A DNA stretch of 12,530 bases from Candidatus Aenigmatarchaeum sp. (GCA_020724205.1 DYHK01000012.1:1-12530), one strand, 5' to 3'. Shown: positions 5,634 to 11,774, numbered from the stretch's first letter. The notes: generated by a model not told the origin, from the sequence alone. Program-made: numbers and translations.

Positions 5634-6827
5634 ATGAAAGAATCATTTAATTGGGCAGAAAAACACAGAGCAGAGAAATTTAGTGATTTAAGAGGGCATG
5701 ATAGCTCTGTTCTTGAGGTAAAAAAGTTTTTTTCTAGTTTTCCAAATGGAAGAAAGGCAATACTACTTCATGGACCTGCAGGAGTTGGAAAGACTAGTAT
5801 GGCACATATTATTAAAAATGAATTAGCTCTTGAAATTTTTGAGCTTAATGCAAGTGATTTTAGAAGTAGAGATAATTTATTAGCTAAACTAAAACCAGCT
5901 TCTGAACAAGCTAGCTTGTTTAAAAAAGGGAAGGTTCTTTTGGTTGATGAGGTTGATGGACTTTCATCTACTAAAGATACTGGAGGGCTTCCGGAGTTAT
6001 TGAATCTTATTGAAGAGACACAGTTTCCTATAATAATAACTGCAAATAATATATGGGATGCAAAGTTTAGTGATTTGAGAAAAAAATGTAAGGTAATTAA
6101 TTTTAAAGAACTTAATTATAAAGACATTTTTATGATCTTACAAGAGATAGCTAAAAAAGAAAATCTTAGTATTGATAATCAGATTTTAATTTCTATTTCT
6201 GTAAAGTCAAAAGGAGATGTAAGAGCAGCTATAAATGATCTGCAGACAATTGCCTTTAATGATGATGTTTCCAGCTTGTATTTATCTTTAGATGAGAGAG
6301 ATAAAGAACAAGAGATCTTTGATGCTCTGAAGTTTATTTTTAAGAATATGCTTTCTCAGAATACTTTAAGAGTTTATGACAGCGTTGATATGCCGTTGGA
6401 TAAGATTTTTCTCTGGATAGAAGAGAATATTCCATATGAGTATTCTGGTGAGGAGCTGTATAAGGCTTATGAGGCTTTAAGCATAGCAGATGTATTTAGG
6501 GGAAGAATACAGAGTCAGAGGCACTGGAGGTTTTTAGTTTATCAAAATATTTTTCTGAGCGCAGGCATTTCTCTTGCTAAGAAAAAACCAAAGCTAGGAT
6601 ATACACAGTATCAAAAACCCTCACGAATTTTAAAGATATGGATGTCAAATAATCAGAATGCTCATAAAAAGTCTGTAATTGCCAAGTATGCTGTAGCTGC
6701 TCATTGTTCTAAGAAAAAAGCTGCAAAAGAGTTTCATATTATTAAGAATGTTCTTAAAAAACCAGAGATTCAGAAGGAGCTTAGGTTAAGTGAGCAGGAA
6801 ATCAGTTTTGTTAATAAGCTTGCTTAG
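5634..6827 (+). CDS. rfcL: Replication factor C large subunit (clamp loader)
   Basis: This 397-residue AAA+ protein begins with an RFC box (NWAEKHRAEKFSDLRGHDS), then Walker A GPAGVGKT (47-54), LNASDFRSR (71-79), Walker B VLLVDEVDGL (101-110) and a sensor-1-like IIITANNIW. As is normal for RfcL it lacks the SRC arginine finger. The C-terminal half is helical, with the collar-type region YEYSGEELYKAYEALSIADVFRGRI and a basic end (SKKKAAKEFHIIKNVLKK). It is shorter than many archaeal RfcL proteins (around 470-500 residues, from memory), and no PCNA-binding PIP box is visible at its end. A GAGGT Shine-Dalgarno site at 5622-5626 lies seven bases before the ATG, fitting translation as the second cistron. 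The frame stays open for 23 codons beyond the TAG stop, into the flanking repeat. Confidence 0.93.
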   Translation: MKESFNWAEKHRAEKFSDLRGHDSSVLEVKKFFSSFPNGRKAILLHGPAGVGKTSMAHIIKNELALEIFELNASDFRSRDNLLAKLKPASEQASLFKKGKVLLVDEVDGLSSTKDTGGLPELLNLIEETQFPIIITANNIWDAKFSDLRKKCKVINFKELNYKDIFMILQEIAKKENLSIDNQILISISVKSKGDVRAAINDLQTIAFNDDVSSLYLSLDERDKEQEIFDALKFIFKNMLSQNTLRVYDSVDMPLDKIFLWIEENIPYEYSGEELYKAYEALSIADVFRGRIQSQRHWRFLVYQNIFLSAGISLAKKKPKLGYTQYQKPSRILKIWMSNNQNAHKKSVIAKYAVAAHCSKKKAAKEFHIIKNVLKKPEIQKELRLSEQEISFVNKLA

Positions 6828-6837
6828 GAAGATTTAT

Positions 6838-6923
6838 TTAATAATTCTAAAATCCAGAAGTTATTAGATGAAGTTGATAAATGTTTAAATTCCCTCTAGG
6901 AAATTTTATTATTGCTTATTTAA
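6838..6923 (+). repeat. Intergenic inverted-repeat element, copy A
   Basis: This 86-bp element is the reverse complement of 9329-9414, with two mismatches by hand alignment and no gaps; within the 77-bp core (6838-6914) there is one mismatch. It begins 11 bases after the RFC-L stop and ends 26 bases before the DsbA-like gene's 3' end, so it sits between convergent genes. It contains an 18-residue reading frame (NNSKIQKLLDEVDKCLNSL and stop, partly flanking) and a near-palindrome at its distal side. No target-site duplication was seen. Confidence 0.93.
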
Positions 6924-6937
6924 TATTGTTTCAATAT
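6923..6937. terminator. Small hairpin between repeat A and DsbA-like 3' end
   Basis: ATATTG and CAATAT form a perfect six-base stem around a TTT loop. It lies just beyond the DsbA-like stop codon on the minus strand and could aid transcript ending. The stem is short and AT-rich, so this is tentative. Confidence 0.25.
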
Positions 6938-6948
6938 GATTAAGAAAC

Positions 6949-7896
6949 TTAAGCTAACTCAGCATCTATGATTGACTTGAAGTTGCTGAATGGCTGAGCT
7001 CCATCAAGCTGAACTCCATTTATGAACAAGCCTGGAGTTCCAGATATTCCATATGCCTGACCATCTGCTAAATCTTTCTGAACTTCTGAAGCATATTTTC
7101 CAGAGTCTAAGCAAGAACCAATATCATAACCTAGATCCTTAGCCCACTTCTTAAGATCAGCTTCTGTGTAAGAAACAGTTGACTTAACTGTTCCTCCATC
7201 AAGAATGTTTTGTTCTGAGAATAATTTGTCATGGAATTTGAAGTATGCTTCATCGTTTCCAGCTACTTCACGGACACACTCAGCTGCTTCTGCTGATACT
7301 TGAGCCTGAGGATGGAAATTTAGTGGGAAGTCTCTGAAAACTAATCTGACTTTTCCTGTGTCAATATATTGTGACTTTAGTTGAGGATATGTTTCTGTCC
7401 AGAATTTTCTGCAGAATGGACATTGATAATCTGAGAATTCAATTATTGTTACTGGAGCGTTTGGGAGGCCAATTGAAGCATCATCATCTTCACTTACTTC
7501 AACTTTTTCAGTTTCTGTGTTAGAAGGAACAGAACCATCTATTGGTATTAGTTCACTGCCCTGACTTATGAACTGTCCGTTTTTTGTGAAATAAACAGGA
7601 ACATTATCTCCCTGAACATTAACTGTTGCTACATATATTCCGTTTTTTATTTCTATACTTTCAACTTGAGCATTTTCTCCTGGAATTAATTCTGTGTTGA
7701 TGAAGTTTTCTGAGAGAGCTTTCATTTTTGATTTGCTTACTCCTCCTAGAGAACCTCCTGTAACAAGAACAATTATTAGTATTATGCTAAGAATTCCTAA
7801 AGCGTATGAAGATAGAGCCCATTTGTGTGTTGGTAATTTTCCAAGATTAAACTTTACAATTTCTTCCTCTTGTTTTTCTTTTTTATTATCAGTCAT
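6949..7896 (-). CDS. Membrane-anchored DsbA-type thiol-disulfide oxidoreductase
   Basis: This 315-residue protein has a charged cytoplasmic N-terminus (1-26), one transmembrane helix (about 27-50) and an extracytoplasmic remainder. Residues 55-120 form a small alpha/beta stalk domain ending in an acidic Ser/Thr linker. From about residue 142 comes a thioredoxin-like DsbA fold: PVTIIEFSDYQCPFCRKFW with the catalytic CPFC at 159-162, VRLVFRDFPL, and the cis-Pro loop GTPGLFI at 285-291. Two further cysteines (206, 261) may form a structural disulfide, as in some DsbA relatives. The likely job is oxidising or isomerising disulfides outside the membrane. The gene is divergent from the HerA-like gene, and the pair is enclosed by inverted 86-bp repeats. 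A TATA-like box lies about 25 bases upstream. Confidence 0.92.
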   Translation of the reverse strand: MTDNKKEKQEEEIVKFNLGKLPTHKWALSSYALGILSIILIIVLVTGGSLGGVSKSKMKALSENFINTELIPGENAQVESIEIKNGIYVATVNVQGDNVPVYFTKNGQFISQGSELIPIDGSVPSNTETEKVEVSEDDDASIGLPNAPVTIIEFSDYQCPFCRKFWTETYPQLKSQYIDTGKVRLVFRDFPLNFHPQAQVSAEAAECVREVAGNDEAYFKFHDKLFSEQNILDGGTVKSTVSYTEADLKKWAKDLGYDIGSCLDSGKYASEVQKDLADGQAYGISGTPGLFINGVQLDGAQPFSNFKSIIDAELA

Positions 7897-7916
7897 GTTT
7901 TATCCAGATAAGATGT

Positions 7917-7925
7917 CTTTAAAAA
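7917..7925 (-). promoter_or_regulatory. TATA-like box of the DsbA-like gene
   Basis: On the minus strand it reads TTTTTAAAG, centred about 25 bases before the ATG at 7896. Confidence 0.5.
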
Positions 7926-7960
7926 TGTTATGATAGTTTTGTCTAGCTTATGTTAGAAAG

Positions 7961-7970
7961 GATTAAATAT
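7961..7970 (+). promoter_or_regulatory. TATA-like box that decides the HerA-like start
   Basis: GATTAAATAT is centred about 25 bases before the ATG at 7991. It would overlap or touch the upstream in-frame TTG at 7970, which makes that TTG an unlikely start. Confidence 0.5.
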
Positions 7971-7990
7971 TGTTTTTGTTATTAGATGAT

Positions 7991-9304
7991 ATGCCGTATG
8001 ATATTATTATTGGCAGGGATGAGGCTGATAGAAAAAAGTTTGGTGATAGAGGGCTTTTAAGTATTGGTAAGGGGTATGTAAAGATGAGGCAGTATTACTC
8101 TTTATCAAATCCAATTAAGCTGGATGTTTCTAGAAGTCACGTAATTCTTGTTGCAGGTAAGAGAGGAAGCGGAAAGAGTTATACTTTAGGAGCTATAGCA
8201 GAAGAAATTTCTTCTCTGAGTGATGATGCTAAGAAGAATATAGCTCCTCTTATTTTTGATACTATGGGAATTTTTTGGACTATGAAGTATGAGAATGAGA
8301 AGGATAAGGTCTTACTTTCCAGTTGGGATTTGAAACCTAGAAAGCTTGATGTGAAGGTATTTGTTCCTTTTGGGTTTTATGATAGATTTAGTGAGGCAGG
8401 AATTCCTGTTGACTCTTCCTTTTCTATTAAGGTATCTGAGCTTGGTCCTGAGGATTGGGTCTTAATGTTTAATCTTTCTGTTACAGATCCTATATCTGTG
8501 TTGATTGAGAGGTCTATCTTTTCCTTGAGTAATAAGACAGATGATTATGATTTAACAAATATAATAGAGGAGATTAGGCGTGATAAGAATTCTTCTATAG
8601 AGGATAAGAGCGCTGCTGTTAGCTTATTTGAGGCTGCTTATACTTGGGGAGTTTTTTCGTCTAAAGGAGATAAGGAGACTTTGATTTCTGACTTGTTAAA
8701 TCCAGGAATTACTACTATTCTTGATTTAAGTATGTATAATTCTGTTGGAAAGTTTAATGTGAGGGCTTTAGTTATAGGGCTTTTATGCAGAAAGATATTT
8801 CGTGAGAGAATGTTTACAAGAAAATCTGAAGAGATAGAGGCTGTTAAACACGGAATTGATTATTTAGCTTATGGATCTAGAAAAGAATCTCCTTTAGTCT
8901 GGATTTTTATTGATGAGGCTCACGAGTTTCTTCCTAGAAATGGAGAGACTCCTGCTACTGATAGTTTAGTTCAGGTTTTAAGAGAGGGAAGACAGCCAGG
9001 AATTTCTTTAGTTCTGGCAACTCAACAACCAGGACAGATTCACAGAGATGTTATGACTCAGAGCGATATTGTTATCTCTCATAGACTGACTTCACAGGAT
9101 GATCTTTCTGCTTTAAATGAGATGATGCAAAGCTATGTTTATGGAAGTATTAAGAAGCATATGGACGATCTTCCTGATTTAAAGGGGTCTGCTATTTTAT
9201 TAGATGATAATTCTGAGAGAATTTATCCAATAAGAGTAAGACCTAGATATACTTGGCATGGAGGAGAGTCTCCAAGTGCTGTAAAGGCCCAGAAGAAGCT
9301 TTAG
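7991..9304 (+). CDS. HerA-like hexameric DNA translocase ATPase (DUF87 type)
   Basis: This 437-residue FtsK/HerA-superfamily ATPase has Walker A GKRGSGKSYT at about 56-65, Walker B VWIFIDEAHEFLP at about 303-315, and the HerA-type segment LREGRQPGISLVLATQQP at about 330-347, which carries the sensor/arginine-finger region. The N-terminal part (DIIIGRDEADRKKFGDRGLLSIGKGYVKM) could be a short HAS-like barrel. Such ATPases pump DNA, classically with NurA nuclease in end resection; no NurA is visible here, so the partner is unknown and a different translocase role is possible. An in-frame TTG start at 7970 would add seven residues, but the TATA spacing and the natural MPYDIIIGR opening favour ATG 7991. 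It is divergent from the DsbA-like gene, inside the inverted-repeat pair. Confidence 0.88.
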   Translation: MPYDIIIGRDEADRKKFGDRGLLSIGKGYVKMRQYYSLSNPIKLDVSRSHVILVAGKRGSGKSYTLGAIAEEISSLSDDAKKNIAPLIFDTMGIFWTMKYENEKDKVLLSSWDLKPRKLDVKVFVPFGFYDRFSEAGIPVDSSFSIKVSELGPEDWVLMFNLSVTDPISVLIERSIFSLSNKTDDYDLTNIIEEIRRDKNSSIEDKSAAVSLFEAAYTWGVFSSKGDKETLISDLLNPGITTILDLSMYNSVGKFNVRALVIGLLCRKIFRERMFTRKSEEIEAVKHGIDYLAYGSRKESPLVWIFIDEAHEFLPRNGETPATDSLVQVLREGRQPGISLVLATQQPGQIHRDVMTQSDIVISHRLTSQDDLSALNEMMQSYVYGSIKKHMDDLPDLKGSAILLDDNSERIYPIRVRPRYTWHGGESPSAVKAQKKL

Positions 9305-9328
9305 TTTATTTTGTAATAAGAAGGTATT

Positions 9329-9414
9329 TTAAATAAACAATAATAAAATTTCCTAGAGGAAATTTAAACATTTATCAACTTCATCTAATAACTTCTGGAT
9401 TTTAGAATTATTAA
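9329..9414 (-). repeat. Intergenic inverted-repeat element, copy B
   Basis: This is the reverse-complement partner of copy A at 6838-6923, with 84 of 86 positions identical by hand alignment. It lies 24 bases after the HerA-like stop and 18 bases past the stop of the minus-strand DUF4234-like gene, again between convergent genes. It contains a perfect 9+9 palindrome, AAATTTCCTAGAGGAAATTT, at 9346-9365. Confidence 0.93.
9346..9365. terminator. Palindrome inside repeat copy B
   Basis: AAATTTCCT and AGGAAATTT are perfect complements around AG, able to form a nine-pair stem. Its place between converging genes would suit a bidirectional terminator or 3' end stabiliser (inference). There is no clear following T run. 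Confidence 0.4.
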
Positions 9415-9432
9415 CTTACTTTATGTTCCTTT

Positions 9433-10029
9433 TTAGCTAAATGAGAAAGAGGCTATAACTCCAAGAGTTATTAGTAATAAAATTATTAGAGGAATTAGTG
9501 GCAGGACAATGTAAAGTAATAAGAAGCAGATTAGGGGAGCTGTTCTTTTATTTTCTTCTTTGTCATCTACTATTCTATTGATTTCATATTGAAGATATAG
9601 GAAGTTAAAGAAAAAAGTGTAAAATCCAGAGAGTTTTATTCTTGATCCTTTGTTTATTAGGGCTTCATTTAGGATTTTTCTATATCTGAATGAGGTTATT
9701 ATAATTAAGATGATATGAATAAAAACTATTGAAATTAGTGAAATATAAATTATTTGTATGTTTTGAGGTATTTCAGATATACTACTAACTGTTCCTGATG
9801 TAGAGGTTGATGTAAAGTAGTAAGCTGTACCTGAGAGAGCAAGTATTATGATCCATGTAAAAATAAGAATAACTGGAAGTGATTTTGAGAGTTTTGTTTT
9901 TGTCTGAAGATTATTAAATGATTTTACTTTTATTATATACCATATGATTCCGTAGAGGCCTAGAGTTATAAGAGTTAAGATAAAGAGTAGAGCAACGCTT
10001 TGTTTTTTTGGTACACCAACCTCTTCCAT
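9433..10029 (-). CDS. DUF4234-like multi-pass membrane protein
   Basis: This 198-residue protein opens with VPKKQSVALLFILTLITLGLYGIIWYIIKVKSFNNL, a good match to the DUF4234 pattern of a first helix ending in LGxYGIIW followed by an Asn-containing polar turn. Further hydrophobic helices lie at about residues 50-72, 92-112, 130-147 and 163-195, giving about five membrane segments, with a polar Ser/Thr loop (about 74-88) between helices 2 and 3. The family's function is unknown and no catalytic residues are seen. A TATA box abuts the stop codon of the upstream DisA-type gene, so this gene may be transcribed alone as well as by readthrough. Repeat copy B lies directly after its stop. Confidence 0.8.
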   Translation of the reverse strand: MEEVGVPKKQSVALLFILTLITLGLYGIIWYIIKVKSFNNLQTKTKLSKSLPVILIFTWIIILALSGTAYYFTSTSTSGTVSSISEIPQNIQIIYISLISIVFIHIILIIITSFRYRKILNEALINKGSRIKLSGFYTFFFNFLYLQYEINRIVDDKEENKRTAPLICFLLLYIVLPLIPLIILLLITLGVIASFSFS

Positions 10030-10050
10030 TTTATCTATAATGTTAGATAT

Positions 10051-10058
10051 TATATAAA
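10051..10058 (-). promoter_or_regulatory. TATA box of the DUF4234-like gene
   Basis: On the minus strand TTTATATA is centred about 25 bases before the ATG at 10029. It lies in the 31-base gap after the DisA-type stop codon, so it marks an independent promoter. Confidence 0.55.
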
Positions 10059-10060
10059 TA

Positions 10061-11125
10061 TTACCTGTTTCTTATTCTGTTGAGATCACGGGCAAATTTA
10101 TCAGACTTGTCTTTTCCAATTATTCTATGATAATCTTCTGGAGGAGCTTTTAACACTCCGTGAAGGTTTTTCATTTCATCTATTATGGTTGAGATTTCTT
10201 TTTCTGAAAGTCCTGTTTTTGATAAGATTCTCCAACCCTTTATTTCATCTAAGTGGCTTTCTTCTTTCTGACCCAGGGCTACTGAGATGCTTTCAAGGTC
10301 CAGAAGTTCCTCATAAGAAATAGCTGAGAGTATGGCTTTTGTTTTTTTCATATTAAGTTTTGTATAATCTTTTATAACAAGGTCTGTTTCTTTTTCTATG
10401 TCTTTCATTAGCTCTTTAATTCTAAGTTTTAGAGAAGCTCCCTCGCTTCCCAGTTCTATAAGAGTTTTTTCTTGAGACTCTAGTATTTTTTCCATTGCCT
10501 TTCCTTTTTGTATTACTTTCAGAGCCTGGCGGATGTTAATATCATTATTTATTTCTGTCTTGTGAAGCATTTCAAGATTATGATCGAATTGCTCTCTCTG
10601 TTTTTCCAGGATCTGGAGAGTTTCTGTTGCACTTCTAAGTATTTCAGAAGTGTTTCTTAAGTGGTATTTTAGGTTTTTGTAGTAAATGTTTATCTCGTTT
10701 TTTCTTTCAGAGACAGCTATTGTAAGTGTTCCAGTCATTTTTGCACTCCTCTCAGCTGCTTTATGTCTTGTTCCTGTTTCTTTTGTAGGTATTTTATTAT
10801 CTGGAGCCAGCGTTACATTTGCATAAAGAATTCTTTTCATATCTTTTGAAAGAATAATCGCTCCGTCCATTTTTGATAGTTCTATGAGTCTCTGGGCTGT
10901 AAATCTGCAGTTTACTTTGAAGCCCCCATCAAGAATCTGGTTAACAAGATCATTTTCCACTACTATGAGTGCTCCTTTTTTTGCCTCTACAACCCCGTTT
11001 AATCCTGCCCTTAGGTTTGTTCCAGGAGCTACAAGCCTTAGAATACTAAAGAACTCTTCTTTTGTCGCATCATTATTATTTTTTATTTCAATAATTGTTG
11101 TTTGCGTCTCTTTCTTATTCTCCAT
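10061..11125 (-). CDS. disA: DisA-type diadenylate cyclase (c-di-AMP synthase)
   Basis: This 354-residue protein is collinear with bacterial DisA (about 360 residues). The N-terminal diadenylate cyclase domain (about 22-150) has LVAPGTNLRAGL, LIELSKMDGAIILS with the catalytic DGA at 87-89, and GTRHKAAERSAKMTG at 118-132. The latter replaces the usual RHR phosphate-binding motif with RHK (120-122). A long helical linker (about 155-260, including LGSEGASLKLRIKELMKDIE) and a C-terminal helix-hairpin-helix region (about 297-354) follow; there the usual GIG hairpin is reduced to IIG. The expected reaction joins two ATP into cyclic di-AMP, with DNA-junction sensing by the C-terminus in bacteria. 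DNA sensing may be weakened here. Archaeal c-di-AMP enzymes are better known as the DacZ type, so a DisA architecture suggests transfer from bacteria. The promoter is unclear; a weak ATTAAAAAT lies about 24 bases upstream. Confidence 0.92.
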   Translation of the reverse strand: MENKKETQTTIIEIKNNNDATKEEFFSILRLVAPGTNLRAGLNGVVEAKKGALIVVENDLVNQILDGGFKVNCRFTAQRLIELSKMDGAIILSKDMKRILYANVTLAPDNKIPTKETGTRHKAAERSAKMTGTLTIAVSERKNEINIYYKNLKYHLRNTSEILRSATETLQILEKQREQFDHNLEMLHKTEINNDINIRQALKVIQKGKAMEKILESQEKTLIELGSEGASLKLRIKELMKDIEKETDLVIKDYTKLNMKKTKAILSAISYEELLDLESISVALGQKEESHLDEIKGWRILSKTGLSEKEISTIIDEMKNLHGVLKAPPEDYHRIIGKDKSDKFARDLNRIRNR

Positions 11126-11269
11126 TTCACACTCTTTCTTTTATTTTTAATGATTTTCTTTTATTTAAAATTTCTTGTCCTTGTTTTTTGGATTGGAAAT
11201 TAGTTAATTAACTTGATCCTGCTTTTAAACATACTGGAACAACTTGAGAGTGAGGAAAAATTAGATTGT
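11126..11269. other. Intergenic gap between DisA-type gene and toxin gene
   Basis: This 144-base gap separates two minus-strand genes. It holds T-rich tracts next to the DisA-type gene and a plus-strand open frame from a TTG at about 11213 (ILLLNILEQLESEEKLDCLKEN...) that runs into the toxin gene. The frame has a coding-like helical look but no ATG or promoter, so I treat it as a possible gene remnant only. Confidence 0.3.
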
Positions 11270-11521
11270 TTAAAAGAAAATCATATAAAAATTTTCTCTC
11301 TTACCTACTTTTGTAATTAAAAATCCTTCTTTAACTTTTTGTAATTGAATTCTATATTCTCCTGTCCTTATTCTAAATTCTTCATCCTTATTTTTTAACT
11401 TAATTATGTCTACTGGCTGATTATTTTTGAATTTTTCTAAGGTAAATAATATTTTCTGTTGAATTCTACTATCTAATTTCATTAATTGCTTCTTAGAATT
11501 GTTTGAAAATATAATTTCCAT
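11270..11521 (-). CDS. RelE/ParE-superfamily toxin
   Basis: This 83-residue protein has the RelE fold order: a first strand MEIIFSNNSKKQLMKL, two helices (DSRIQQKILFTLEKF), then LKNKDEEFRIRTGEYRIQLQ and the final strand ITKVGKRENFY. Basic residues in FRIR, EYRI and GKRENFY match positions used by RelE toxins to cut mRNA in the ribosome; in some relatives the same fold poisons gyrase, so the target is not settled by sequence. The ATG lies two bases after the antitoxin stop, indicating a translationally coupled operon. The length is usual for the family, with no sign of truncation. Confidence 0.85.
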   Translation of the reverse strand: MEIIFSNNSKKQLMKLDSRIQQKILFTLEKFKNNQPVDIIKLKNKDEEFRIRTGEYRIQLQKVKEGFLITKVGKRENFYMIFF

Positions 11522-11523
11522 TA

Positions 11524-11745
11524 TTAGAACCCAAGTTCTTTTTTAAGTTCTTCAAATGTAATAAAATTTCCTCTTTCATATTCTTTCTTAGATAGTTCTA
11601 TGTCTTTCTTTGTTTCTACGGACAATTCAAGATGGGGTTCAACAAAATCCCAGATTACATCTTCATAACTTTCTCCTTCTTCTTTGAATTTTTTCAGAGT
11701 ATTAAGTAGGTCTGAACTTATTCTAATTGAGGTTTGTTCTTGCAT
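11524..11745 (-). CDS. Antitoxin of the RelE-type module
   Basis: This 73-residue protein begins MQEQTSIRISSDLLNTLKKFKEEGESYEDVIWDFVE, a ribbon-helix-helix-like DNA-binding pattern (short strand TSIRIS, then two helices). An acidic C-terminal tail (ELSVETKKDIELSKKEYERGNFITFEELKKELGF) would wrap the toxin. It resembles short archaeal antitoxins of the DUF7557/VapB-like kind (from memory). The ORF can be extended to an ATG at 11760 (adding MHALS), but the TATA box at 11767-11774 would then be only about ten bases from the start; with ATG 11745 the distance is about 25 bases, so I prefer the shorter form. It precedes and is coupled to the toxin gene. The palindrome between TATA box and start is the likely autoregulatory site. 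Confidence 0.82.
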   Translation of the reverse strand: MQEQTSIRISSDLLNTLKKFKEEGESYEDVIWDFVEPHLELSVETKKDIELSKKEYERGNFITFEELKKELGF

Positions 11746-11748
11746 ACT

Positions 11749-11762
11749 TAATGCATGCATTA
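11749..11762. promoter_or_regulatory. Palindromic operator of the toxin-antitoxin operon
   Basis: TAATGCATGCATTA is a perfect 14-bp palindrome lying between the TATA box and the preferred antitoxin start at 11745. Binding of the antitoxin or toxin-antitoxin complex there would block the transcription start, the usual mode of autoregulation for such modules (inference). Confidence 0.6.
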
Positions 11763-11766
11763 TGTA

Positions 11767-11774
11767 TATATAAA
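11767..11774 (-). promoter_or_regulatory. TATA box of the toxin-antitoxin operon
   Basis: On the minus strand TTTATATA is centred about 25 bases before the ATG at 11745. It lies in the 21-base gap after the TspO-family stop, giving the operon its own promoter. Confidence 0.6.

Noticed and set aside
4636..6827. Inteins in the RFC genes
   Set aside because: Both Walker A regions are uninterrupted and the lengths match intein-free proteins.
6828..6899. TAG readthrough or pyrrolysine insertion extending RFC-L
   Set aside because: No readthrough signal or pyrrolysine machinery is visible, and the repeat copy elsewhere carries the same frame without a host gene.
6838..6923. The 86-bp repeat as a C/D-box guide RNA
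   Set aside because: AGATGA only partly matches a C box (RTGATGA) and no CTGA D box is present in either strand at a suitable distance.
7694..7933. Plus-strand ORF of 79 codons over the DsbA-like N-terminus
   Set aside because: It is antisense to a well-supported gene with a clear fold and its own promoter; no family resemblance.
6838..9414. The repeat-flanked segment as a composite transposon
   Set aside because: No transposase or integrase is encoded inside, there are no target-site duplications, and the enclosed genes are housekeeping-like.
10884..11150. Plus-strand ORF of 88 codons over the DisA-type N-terminus
   Set aside because: It is antisense to the conserved diadenylate cyclase domain, with no independent support.
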